This document shows positions 1-5,176 of a stretch of 5,853 bases of DNA, piece by piece. The notes beneath the pieces are model-generated. The model searched no databases. It had not been told where the DNA came from and saw only the letters and a list, made by a program, of their open reading frames with translations. How positions within the stretch are numbered: position 1 is the first letter of the stretch; each line of letters starts with the position of its first letter. Source of the stretch: JBCBSS01 sp039819065. GTDB taxonomy: Bacteria; Bacteroidota; Bacteroidia; Cytophagales; Cyclobacteriaceae. The DNA lies in assembly GCA_039819065.1 (NCBI GenBank), contig JBCBSS010000243.1, positions 1 through 5,853 of the forward strand. Direction: 5' to 3'. The translations under genes and the position numbers were made by a program.

Positions 1-77
1 CAACCATTTCTTTATCAGGATGCAGCATGGTACCGATTCCGTAAAACTTCTGCATCTTCTCAGGGATAGCTACTTTT
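1..77. repeat. 77-bp exact direct repeat, copy 1
   Basis: Positions 1-77 are identical, base for base, to 338-414, an offset of 337 bp. This copy matches the 5' end of the alkyltransferase-like gene (minus strand), but the upstream MKK start context is absent because identity stops at position 77. The repeat may continue to the left of the window, which cannot be seen. An exact 77-bp overlap at the very edge of a sequence is also what a de Bruijn graph assembler run at k=77 would leave, so a true tandem duplication is not certain. Confidence 0.97.
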
Positions 78-419
78 ATCTAATTGAAATCCTTCTCTTT
101 CAAGGTTTTCAGCACACCATACGGTAAAAGGGGAGTTGATCAATAGGTGGTTTTTCCGAATGATTCTCCAGAAAGGAATCGATGTATTGCTGTTAGCAGA
201 TGTTCCCATAACTGCTTTCACCAGATTAGTGGTTCTCATGGGACAAGTCACATCGGTGCCATAATCATCAGCCAATCTTCCACACAATGAATCGATGGTG
301 GCCACCTTGCCAATTGGAATCTCCCTTATCATGGCCTCAACCATTTCTTTATCAGGATGCAGCATGGTACCGATTCCGTAAAACTTCTGCATCTTCTCAG
401 GGATAGCTACTTTTTTCAT
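60..419 (-). CDS. Alkyltransferase-like (MGMT-family) DNA-binding protein, C-terminus replaced
   Basis: A 119-residue protein of the methylguanine-DNA methyltransferase DNA-binding-domain superfamily. A helix-turn-helix-like stretch begins at IPIGKVATIDSLCGRL (residues 34-49). It is followed by DYGTDVTCPMRTTN (52-65) and by IPFWRIIRKN (81-90), which occupies the place of the family's IPCHRVV active-site loop. The acceptor Cys and its His are Phe83 and Trp84, so direct alkyl transfer is not expected. Relatives with PYWR/PFWR at this place and alkyltransferase-like proteins with PWHR are known or thought to bind DNA (or alkylated bases) without repairing them. The start overlaps the stop of the upstream gene by 4 nt (ATGA, 416-419), implying translational coupling in an operon. 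The coding frame is native to about residue 114; residues 115-119 (KSSYP) come from the 77-bp repeat read out of frame, ending at a TGA at 60-62. The natural C-terminus is therefore missing here. Superfamily placement is fairly sure; the biological role is inferred. Confidence 0.78.
   Translation of the reverse strand: MKKVAIPEKMQKFYGIGTMLHPDKEMVEAMIREIPIGKVATIDSLCGRLADDYGTDVTCPMRTTNLVKAVMGTSANSNTSIPFWRIIRKNHLLINSPFTVWCAENLEREGFQLDKSSYP
338..414. repeat. 77-bp exact direct repeat, copy 2
   Basis: The second copy of the repeat at 1-77 lies inside the start of the alkyltransferase-like gene and covers roughly its codons 3-28. This is the copy in the intact reading context: it is followed by the MKK start codon region and the upstream operon genes. 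The two copies show no mismatches, so the event is either very recent or not biological. Confidence 0.97.
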
Positions 420-808
420 TGCAGTCCTAATTGTTGGGTAAATAAACTGCTATCATAGAAGCTTTTTATATCAGCGATTTTGCCCGATTCAAGTTGGATG
501 GAGTCAAGCCCCTGTATTTCAATGCTTTTTCCAGTTGGCGGATGGCCAAAAAACTCTCCTGTATTTTTACCGGTCATCTGCCACTCTAGAAAGAACTGAT
601 TTTCACTGGCGGCACTTAGGGAGATGATTTGAAACAAAACATCAGAAAACATATCATGTGTGCTTGTTATGGAGCCCTTCAAGAGATCGATGGCATCACC
701 GGCTTGTGTGGCGTCCCAGTATTTTGATTTTTCACTGAATACTTCTTCTAAATCATGAATGCCGTTTGCATTCCAAATGGATACATACTTTTCTATCGTT
801 TCTTTCAT
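416..808 (-). CDS. SnoaL-like / NTF2-fold protein
   Basis: A 130-residue protein with the hallmarks of the SnoaL-like (NTF2-fold, ester-cyclase-like) superfamily. It has an N-terminal helix (METI..YVSIWNANG type, residues 1-16) and an aromatic-rich middle strand FFLEWQMTGKNTGEFFG (72-88). The family loop GHPPTGKSIEIQGLDSIQLESGKI (88-111) follows, with the closing FYDSSLFTQQLG (117-128). These small cone-shaped proteins either catalyse reactions on hydrophobic ligands or only bind them; no clear catalytic Asp/His pair can be assigned here, so no reaction is claimed. It starts 2 nt after the stop of the sigma-factor gene and has no Shine-Dalgarno sequence, so it is probably translated by coupling. 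Its stop overlaps the start of the next gene. SnoaL-like domains are fused to the C-terminus of ECF41-type sigma factors and modulate them. A separate SnoaL-like protein encoded directly beside a sigma factor suggests, by analogy only, a regulatory partner. Confidence 0.82.
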   Translation of the reverse strand: MKETIEKYVSIWNANGIHDLEEVFSEKSKYWDATQAGDAIDLLKGSITSTHDMFSDVLFQIISLSAASENQFFLEWQMTGKNTGEFFGHPPTGKSIEIQGLDSIQLESGKIADIKSFYDSSLFTQQLGLQ

Positions 809-810
809 TG

Positions 811-1626
811 TTAAAATGTGGTTGACTTAATCACTTGTTTTACTTCTTTTAACACCTCTTTGGGTGCTTCAACAACGGGAACAGACCGGAAAACACTTAA
901 GGTTTTATCCAATGAATCAATCTTGTTCATTAGGTCTATACTTCTGTTGGTATGATGAGCGAACCTCAACTTCTTCGGATCTATCTTTTTTTGATCAATT
1001 AAAAAATCAATCTTTCGTTTGCATCTACAGGGATTATCAGCATTGACAATCCCACATTTTGCCGCCAGGAAACTTCTTATCTTTTCTCGTGAACGTGACA
1101 GTTGCTTTCTGAAACTAGCGGGAGTGATCTCTAAGATTTCTGCTGCTTCCACACTGTTGAAATCGAGTAAATCTCCAAGGATGTATATTAGCCTATTAGC
1201 GGGATTAAGGCAATGCAATAATCCATGGGTACAACTAACCTTTACTTCTTCTTCCAGTAAATTAATCTCACCATCATTATTGGTATACATAACCCTGCTG
1301 GATTGACCACTGTCAATTTGGTCGGCATATTCATCGAATGAAATCCTTTTTGCCTGATACCCTTTTTTTGATTTTTCTGAAACCAAGTAGTTAACGGCTA
1401 CTCTGTAGACCCAGGTTTTGAAAGAGCTTTTCCCCTGGAATGTACTGAGATGGGTCGTCATCCTAATCAATATCTCTTGCGTGGCATCTTGGGCATCTTC
1501 CGGAAAAAACAACATCTTTAGTGATAGATTATAGACGAGGTCTTTTACCTCTTCAATGATGCGCTCTAACGCTTTCTTTTCCCCGGAAAGGGCCCGCTTT
1601 ATTTGATGGTTTAAATCTTCCTCCAT
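811..1626 (-). CDS. ECF-type RNA polymerase sigma factor with Cys-containing C-terminal extension
   Basis: A 271-residue sigma-70 family protein. Region 2 spans about residues 24-90: FPEDAQDATQEILIRM (41-56) is the core-binding helix and FKTWVYRVAVNYLVSEKS (69-86) is the promoter-melting/-10 segment. Region 4 spans about 133-187, with the helix-turn-helix VEAAEILEITPASFRKQLSR (159-178) that would read the -35 element. Region 3 is absent, as in extracytoplasmic-function sigmas. The protein is about 80 residues longer than a minimal ECF sigma. The extension starts with CGIVNADNPCRC (191-202; Cys191, Cys200, Cys202) and continues as a charged, probably helical tail to residue 271. No anti-sigma gene is adjacent; the downstream genes encode the SnoaL-like and alkyltransferase-like proteins, in the same operon. 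The ATG at 1624-1626 is preceded by an A/G-rich run but no true Shine-Dalgarno sequence. Metal or redox sensing by the cysteines is a guess; the sigma assignment is firm. Confidence 0.92.
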   Translation of the reverse strand: MEEDLNHQIKRALSGEKKALERIIEEVKDLVYNLSLKMLFFPEDAQDATQEILIRMTTHLSTFQGKSSFKTWVYRVAVNYLVSEKSKKGYQAKRISFDEYADQIDSGQSSRVMYTNNDGEINLLEEEVKVSCTHGLLHCLNPANRLIYILGDLLDFNSVEAAEILEITPASFRKQLSRSREKIRSFLAAKCGIVNADNPCRCKRKIDFLIDQKKIDPKKLRFAHHTNRSIDLMNKIDSLDKTLSVFRSVPVVEAPKEVLKEVKQVIKSTTF

Positions 1627-1843
1627 TCTTTTAAATATGCTCTTACTTTAATTAGACAAATTCTATTGATCCAGTGTGACACCTCTGCTAAAAAATACTG
1701 CCATCAGACACTATAATTTGTCAACCTAGCTAGCTACCTGTCTGGCCGGTGGGTAGATTTGCTATGGCTGGTAGAATCAGATACTTTTATCAATATTTGA
1801 AAAGTCCAGTTTACAGATAATACCTGGACATTGTATTTTCTTT
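1627..1843. promoter_or_regulatory. Divergent intergenic regulatory region
   Basis: These 217 bp separate the minus-strand sigma-factor operon from the plus-strand ydcF-like gene, so the promoters of both must lie here. Visible structure: an inverted pair GACAAATT (1655-1662) / AATTTGTC (1715-1722); a 9-nt odd palindrome GTGTGACAC (1674-1682); a CTAGCTAGCTA run (1726-1736); and an inverted pair GTCCAG (1804-1809) / CTGGAC (1824-1829) in the leader of the ydcF-like gene. On the minus strand, TTGACA (1724-1719) is a possible -35 element for the sigma operon, with TATTTTTT (1697-1690) as a poor -10 at non-ideal spacing. None of these is proven; the region contains no convincing small gene. Confidence 0.5.
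1758..1789 (+). promoter_or_regulatory. Candidate promoter of the ydcF-like gene
   Basis: TTTG at 1758-1761 is followed, after 20 nt, by TACTTTTA at 1782-1789. This matches the Bacteroidota pattern (TTTG about -33, TAnnTTTG about -7) with one mismatch at the last base. It would give a leader of roughly 45-50 nt before the ATG at 1844. A TAGATTTG box at 1754-1761 fits the -7 consensus perfectly but has no TTTG at the right distance upstream. This is a consensus match only. Confidence 0.35.
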
Positions 1844-2449
1844 ATGAGAAGCAGACGGCCTAAAATTCTTAAGAGATTCATTTCAATAGTCTCGGCAATC
1901 ATATTGTCCTACTTCATTATTAATGCTGTTAGCATCTACAACTACTCATTTAAGTACTCGGAGAATAAGAGTGATGTTGCGATAGTATTAGGTGCAGGCA
2001 CCAGTAATGGCCGAATTTCCCCTGTTTTCGCAGAGAGGATTAACCATAGTAAGTATTTATACAATAAAGGTTTGGTAAAGATGATTATTTTGACCGGCGG
2101 ATATGGCGAAGGGCAAAAGGAGTCTGACAGCGAAGTCGCGAAAAAACACCTGCTAAATCAAGGTATACCGATGAACGTTATCTTAATAGAGAAAAGGTCA
2201 AGGTTTACAATTGAGAACTTAGAGGAATCAAAGCGGATTATGGATTCACTATCATTTAAATCAGCCTTAATTATATCAGATCCTTTACATATGAAACGGT
2301 CCATGGCGATGGCTGAAAAGGTGGGTATAAACGGGCAGCCTTCACCGACAAAAACGACTATGTACAGGTCATTTTATCCAAAAGCGAAATCTTTGATCTA
2401 CGAGACTTTTTACTTTTCACTGCGCGAAATCACAGGTAAAAATCAATAA
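1844..2449 (+). CDS. YdcF/DUF218 family membrane-anchored protein
   Basis: A 201-residue member of the YdcF/SanA/ElyC (DUF218) family. A basic N-terminus (RSRRPK..KR) and one hydrophobic segment (about residues 12-32) make it a membrane-anchored protein with the domain probably on the outer face. The Rossmann-like DUF218 domain shows AIVLGAG (46-52), SPVFAERI (59-66), ILTGGYG (82-88), the conserved SE pair (96-97), TIEN (122-125) and ISDPLHMKRS (144-153). All of these are family-conserved positions around the presumed ligand pocket. E. coli members affect envelope integrity and vancomycin sensitivity (SanA) or envelope polysaccharide biogenesis (ElyC), while YdcF binds S-adenosylmethionine; the exact activity is unsettled. 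The start at 1844 is the first ATG giving the membrane anchor. No Shine-Dalgarno sequence is present. It appears to be monocistronic, divergent from the sigma operon and convergent with the haloperoxidase-like gene. Length is normal for the short, single-anchor form. Confidence 0.88.
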   Translation: MRSRRPKILKRFISIVSAIILSYFIINAVSIYNYSFKYSENKSDVAIVLGAGTSNGRISPVFAERINHSKYLYNKGLVKMIILTGGYGEGQKESDSEVAKKHLLNQGIPMNVILIEKRSRFTIENLEESKRIMDSLSFKSALIISDPLHMKRSMAMAEKVGINGQPSPTKTTMYRSFYPKAKSLIYETFYFSLREITGKNQ

Positions 2450-2507
2450 GCAGAGAAACAAAATTTTATGCTCTTGTTGGTGTTCTTACCTACAAGCTTA
2501 CCATTTG

Positions 2508-2531
2508 GTAGTTAGTCATAATACTAACTAC
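2508..2531. terminator. Hairpin in the convergent gap (possible terminator)
   Basis: A perfect 9-bp inverted repeat: GTAGTTAGT (2508-2516), a 6-nt loop, then ACTAACTAC (2523-2531). It lies 59 nt after the stop of the ydcF-like gene, between two converging genes. It is not followed by a clear T-tract on either strand, so it is a weak intrinsic terminator candidate, perhaps acting as an RNA 3'-end stabiliser or on both strands. Confidence 0.4.
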
Positions 2532-2559
2532 GTGCAGAGATTAATTACTTAAAAACCTT

Positions 2560-2577
2560 TAAGATTCGTAAATCTTA
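2560..2577 (-). terminator. Candidate terminator of the haloperoxidase-like gene
   Basis: On the minus strand, a 7-bp stem TAAGATT / AATCTTA with a 4-nt loop begins at the TAA stop codon (2577-2575). It is followed, after AAGG, by TTTTT (2555-2551). The stem is A/T-only except for one G:C pair, so it is weak, but its position and the T-run suit an intrinsic terminator. Confidence 0.4.
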
Positions 2578-3915
2578 TTTTGGACTCGTTCTTTCCATAA
2601 ACGTTTTGATTACCTGGCCTCCAACTTGATTACCAACCGTTAACCCAACTTCATTGTCAGTACGGAAATGGACTCCTCCTTCAAAGCGGGATTCGGAACA
2701 TTCTTTTGCCATTTCATGGAACAATTGTTCATCCTGTGGAAAAAGAAAAGACAAAGCGGTAGCAATTGAGCCTGCTACGGTGGTATGTCCTGCTGGATAC
2801 CCTGGAAAATTTGGAGTGTCTACCAGGATAGGTTTGAACTCCGGATCATATTGGAATGGACGGATACCCCAATAATAGTATTTACCATCCCAAGCGGCAA
2901 TGATACCATCGAATCGAGCGGTGTGGAAAACAGCCCCTGCAAAAGCCGCTTCGAATGGCCCTAAGTCATATTCTAATATTTTCCGTTCTAGGAGGTTATC
3001 CCAAACGGGAGCATTTTTCCACTTCCAGGCAATAACACTAGTCTGATATGTGGCGTTGAACTTCCGTAGTTCTTCCATGTCTGCCGTCCAATCGGTAGGG
3101 GGAGGGGCAGGCCTGAATTGATCTGGGCTCAACAAAGTAAGAGGCCTCCATTGGCGTTTCATAGGATCCCATTTTCCCGGGTTGCCTGACCAAAGGCTAT
3201 CTACATTCGGTACTTGTCCTTCCCAGATAAGATCCGTCCGATCCGTTTTCGCGTACGCTATATACTGATTCGCAATTTGCTTACCAATGGCCATTCCTCT
3301 TTCTATATCAGAGGGTAACTGAAGCCCAGTCTTTAGTCGTGCTTTCTTAAATTGATCCAGTAGACTATCCAAATATGGCTTTCTGTCGGGAAAGTAATAT
3401 CCAATTACTTCTCGGGCGGCACCTGCTGCAGCACTCCATTCACAAATAAAAGCTGAATAAGTCCTACTGCGACCCAATCTCTGCACATTAGCATTTTGCT
3501 GAAATGGAGCAGTGGTTTGATACTGCTTTTTATGCTTCCAAACTGCGGTGAGTGCATCATAAATGGATAGGTGCAAGATGGCCACTCGCCCTCCATTTTT
3601 ATGACCTTTATGAGTGCTACTAACTTCCATCATAATCTGATGCCATCGGTAGGATGGATAAGCAGCATTCCAATAATTAATAACCCTGATGTCCTCCTCA
3701 TTTATCCCTGCTTGCAGCTCCATGACTTCCGCTATTTCCTGCTTGAGTTGAGTTCCACTAATGGGCGAATGGGTTTCTTCTAATTGAAATTTGAATGGCT
3801 TAAAGTCATTGAGTCGAACTTGGGCATTGACCACCGATGCAACGGATAATAGAAGCACAATGAGGTTAAAAACCTTGAGCAGAAGCACATTGGTTAGACT
3901 TGGAGAAATGGTCAT
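2575..3915 (-). CDS. Secreted vanadium-dependent haloperoxidase / PAP2-type acid phosphatase family protein
   Basis: A 446-residue protein with a signal peptide: the hydrophobic run VLLLKVFNLIVLLLSVASVV (10-29), with cleavage probably after VVNA (residue 31). The mature enzyme should be periplasmic or exported. The vanadate/phosphate-binding signature shared by vanadium haloperoxidases and PAP2 phosphatases is complete: KYYYWGIRP (Lys345, Arg352), YPAGH (374-377, His377 the acid-base residue) and SRFEGGVHFRTD (Arg410, His416, Asp420). The order and spacing are KX6RP - PxGH - SRX5HX3D. The usual Ser of PSGH is Ala375. The length (over 400 residues, with a large helical N-terminal region) and the soluble, exported form fit the vanadium-haloperoxidase branch better than membrane PAP2 phosphatases. 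Haloperoxidases oxidise halide with hydrogen peroxide; halide preference, or phosphatase rather than peroxidase activity, cannot be read from sequence. The gene stands alone and converges on the ydcF-like gene. The start ATG at 3913-3915 gives the signal peptide directly and has no Shine-Dalgarno sequence. Confidence 0.88.
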   Translation of the reverse strand: MTISPSLTNVLLLKVFNLIVLLLSVASVVNAQVRLNDFKPFKFQLEETHSPISGTQLKQEIAEVMELQAGINEEDIRVINYWNAAYPSYRWHQIMMEVSSTHKGHKNGGRVAILHLSIYDALTAVWKHKKQYQTTAPFQQNANVQRLGRSRTYSAFICEWSAAAGAAREVIGYYFPDRKPYLDSLLDQFKKARLKTGLQLPSDIERGMAIGKQIANQYIAYAKTDRTDLIWEGQVPNVDSLWSGNPGKWDPMKRQWRPLTLLSPDQFRPAPPPTDWTADMEELRKFNATYQTSVIAWKWKNAPVWDNLLERKILEYDLGPFEAAFAGAVFHTARFDGIIAAWDGKYYYWGIRPFQYDPEFKPILVDTPNFPGYPAGHTTVAGSIATALSFLFPQDEQLFHEMAKECSESRFEGGVHFRTDNEVGLTVGNQVGGQVIKTFMERTSPK

Positions 3916-3947
3916 AGAATTTGAATCAAAAACGTAAGAGGTTGGTG

Positions 3948-3989
3948 CAAAAATAAAACAAATACGAGATCAAATATAACTTGTATCTC
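3948..3989 (-). promoter_or_regulatory. Candidate promoter boxes and dyad upstream of the haloperoxidase-like gene
   Basis: On the minus strand, TATTTTTG (3955-3948) and TATATTTG (3978-3971) both match the Bacteroidota -7 consensus TAnnTTTG. The first lies 32 nt before the start codon. A TTTG at 3974-3971 is 15 nt upstream of the first box, shorter than usual for a -33 element. An imperfect dyad covers 3966-3989: GAGATCAA and TTG-T-ATCTC form an 8-bp stem with one bulge and a 7-nt centre. It would overlap the -33 area and could be an operator. These are pattern matches only. Confidence 0.3.
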
Positions 3990-4211
3990 TTACTTATTTC
4001 GTGTAGAATGCCCTTACCTGCAGTTTTTCGGAAAACCCGATAAGCACTAAACAATGGCAAATGTCAGCTGGCTTTATGCCATTTAATCACTTATTGATGA
4101 GGGAAAAGGATTAGTTTAGTAAAGAGTGATATTAGTAGCGCATAGTGCCGAATCAACATTGAGGATAATATTAAAAGTCAATAACGACAGCCGCACCATT
4201 TATCTCAGTAC

Positions 4212-4218
4212 GTTAGGC
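4212..4218 (+). other. GTTAGGC box (integron core-site-like)
   Basis: GTTAGGC at 4212-4218 matches the integron attC core-site consensus GTTRRRY. It sits 25 nt before the start codon of the GNAT-YoaP gene, the position expected at the head of a gene cassette. No matching RYYYAAC inverse core was found in the 120 nt upstream, so a complete attC is not supported. A 7-bp match is expected often by chance. Confidence 0.2.
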
Positions 4219-4236
4219 GAAATTTAAACGATCATT

Positions 4237-5016
4237 ATGGAAAACTTGATTGAATTAAACACAGAAAACATTGCTTCGGAACATATCTGTTGTGCCTTCT
4301 CTGATAAAAAATGTACAGATAGTTATCAAGCAAAAAAGGATTGGTTAAAAAGAGAGTTCGACAATGGATACGTTTTTAGGCGACTTGACGCAAGAGCAAA
4401 GGTATTCATTGAATATGGACCGGCTGAAAACGCCTGGGTGCCTATTACCGCACCTAATTACTTGAACGTCAATTGTTTTTGGGTTTCGGGAAAATACAAG
4501 AGCAATGGATATGGAAAAGCCCTCTTAGCATCAGCCATTAAAGACGCAAAAGAACAGGGCAAGAATGGACTCGTGACAGTGGTAGGCACTAAAAAATTCC
4601 ACTTCATGAGCGACACTAAATGGTTATTGAGACAAGGGTTTGAAGAAATAGAAAGGATTTCCAGCGGTTTCAGCTTATTAGCACTAAAGTTTAATGAAGA
4701 TGCTGAGAACCCAAAATTCAATCAATCTGTGATTAGTGGAGAATGCCCCGACCAAAAGGGGATTGTTGTTTATTATTCCAACCGGTGCCCTTTTGCGGAG
4801 TTCCACGCCATGAACTCATTAGTTGAAACTGCAGAAAAAAGAAACTTGCCCTTAAAAGTAATTAAGCTTAAGACCATGGAAGAAGCTCAAAATTGCCCGA
4901 GTCCCGCCACCATCTTCAGCTTTTTTTTAGACGGTCAGTTTATGACAAATGATTTAAGTATCTGCATGGATAGCAGATATGACAAAGTGATGGACAGGCT
5001 GAAAAATAAAAAGTGA
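4237..5016 (+). CDS. GNAT N-acetyltransferase with YoaP-type C-terminal domain
   Basis: A 259-residue two-domain cytoplasmic protein. Residues about 1-155 form a GNAT acetyltransferase domain. The strand-turn-helix acetyl-CoA site is FWVSGKYKSNGYGKALLASA (81-100), where NGYGK (90-94) is the pyrophosphate-binding loop, and the last GNAT strands include GFEEIER (134-140). Residues about 174-255 match the YoaP-like domain found behind GNAT domains in Firmicutes and Bacteroidota: GIVVYYSNRCPFAEFHAMN (175-193), a thioredoxin-like strand and loop with Cys184, then PSPATIFSFFLDGQFMTNDL (221-240). The acceptor substrate is unknown. The single Cys in SNRCPF is not a CxxC, so redox catalysis is not implied. 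Eight cysteines are present overall (18, 19, 26, 80, 170, 184, 220, 243), many for a cytosolic enzyme of this size. The gene has no Shine-Dalgarno sequence and appears monocistronic, followed by a palindrome that could terminate it. Length fits the GNAT-YoaP family; confidence in the family is high, in function low. Confidence 0.85.
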   Translation: MENLIELNTENIASEHICCAFSDKKCTDSYQAKKDWLKREFDNGYVFRRLDARAKVFIEYGPAENAWVPITAPNYLNVNCFWVSGKYKSNGYGKALLASAIKDAKEQGKNGLVTVVGTKKFHFMSDTKWLLRQGFEEIERISSGFSLLALKFNEDAENPKFNQSVISGECPDQKGIVVYYSNRCPFAEFHAMNSLVETAEKRNLPLKVIKLKTMEEAQNCPSPATIFSFFLDGQFMTNDLSICMDSRYDKVMDRLKNKK

Positions 5017-5026
5017 AAGCTGTATT

Positions 5027-5050
5027 AAATAAACACAATTGTATTTATTT
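5027..5050 (+). terminator. Near-perfect palindrome after the GNAT-YoaP gene (possible terminator)
   Basis: A 24-nt palindrome with one C/A mismatch. The arms AAATAAA (5027-5033) and TTTATTT (5044-5050) flank the self-complementary centre ACAATTGT (5035-5042). It starts 10 nt after the stop codon at 5014-5016. The 3' arm is T-rich but no separate T-tract follows, so it could be a weak terminator or a protein-binding site. Confidence 0.4.
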
Positions 5051-5144
5051 GGACGCTGGGTGTAATTAAATGACAGAGAAAGAATACATATTAAAACTAC
5101 GCCAATACTGTAAAAATGTATCAAAACGCATTTTATACTGGACC

Positions 5145-5151
5145 GTTATGC
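5145..5151 (+). other. GTTATGC box before the secreted-protein gene
   Basis: GTTATGC at 5145-5151 differs by one base from the GTTAGGC box at 4212-4218. It lies 32 nt before the next start codon, a similar placement. It deviates at one position from the integron core consensus GTTRRRY. Immediately upstream is an imperfect hairpin (5102-5141; stem AAAATG 5113-5118 / CATTTT 5129-5134, outer CCA/TGG pairs, bulges on one arm). Such bulged stems are typical of attC, but the flanking inverse core is missing. Confidence 0.2.
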
Positions 5152-5176
5152 ACAATAATCTCAATTAAAAAATATC

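Larger units (their letters stand above)
3916..4236. other. 321-bp non-coding divergent region
   Basis: This region lies between the haloperoxidase-like gene (minus) and the GNAT-YoaP gene (plus). No ORF of useful length, tRNA or repeat family member is seen. It contains candidate promoter boxes and a dyad near the haloperoxidase start, described separately. There is also an inverted pair AATGGCA (4053-4059) / TGCCATT (4077-4083) with a 17-nt spacer, and a GTTAGGC box at 4212-4218. The part from about 4090 to 4210 shows nothing I can assign. Confidence 0.6.

Noticed and set aside
864..1306. Two plus-strand open frames (864-1046 and 1019-1306) opposite the sigma factor
   Set aside because: They are antisense to a well-supported sigma-70 gene, are short, and show no domain-like sequence.
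1726..1736. CTAGCTAGCTA run as a functional repeat
   Set aside because: It is under three units of a 4-mer with no further copies, so too short to call a repeat element.
2654..2875. Plus-strand open frame of 73 codons
   Set aside because: It lies wholly opposite the haloperoxidase-like active-site region and has no protein-like features.
3405..3783. Open frames at 3405-3596 (minus) and 3571-3783 (plus)
   Set aside because: Both overlap the haloperoxidase-like coding sequence in other frames and lack recognisable features.
4028..4040. TCGG / CCGA mini-hairpin
   Set aside because: A 4-bp stem is well within chance and has no terminator-like tail.
4090..4218. Full integron attC site ending at GTTAGGC
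   Set aside because: No RYYYAAC inverse core and no paired L boxes could be found upstream.
4458..4721. Minus-strand open frame of 87 codons
   Set aside because: It is antisense to the GNAT domain, whose motifs clearly identify the plus strand as coding.
5070..5168. Possible 32-codon small gene (starts MTEKEYILKL)
   Set aside because: It has no Shine-Dalgarno sequence, overlaps the hairpin and GTTATGC box, and has no membrane or toxin-like character; chance is the simpler explanation.
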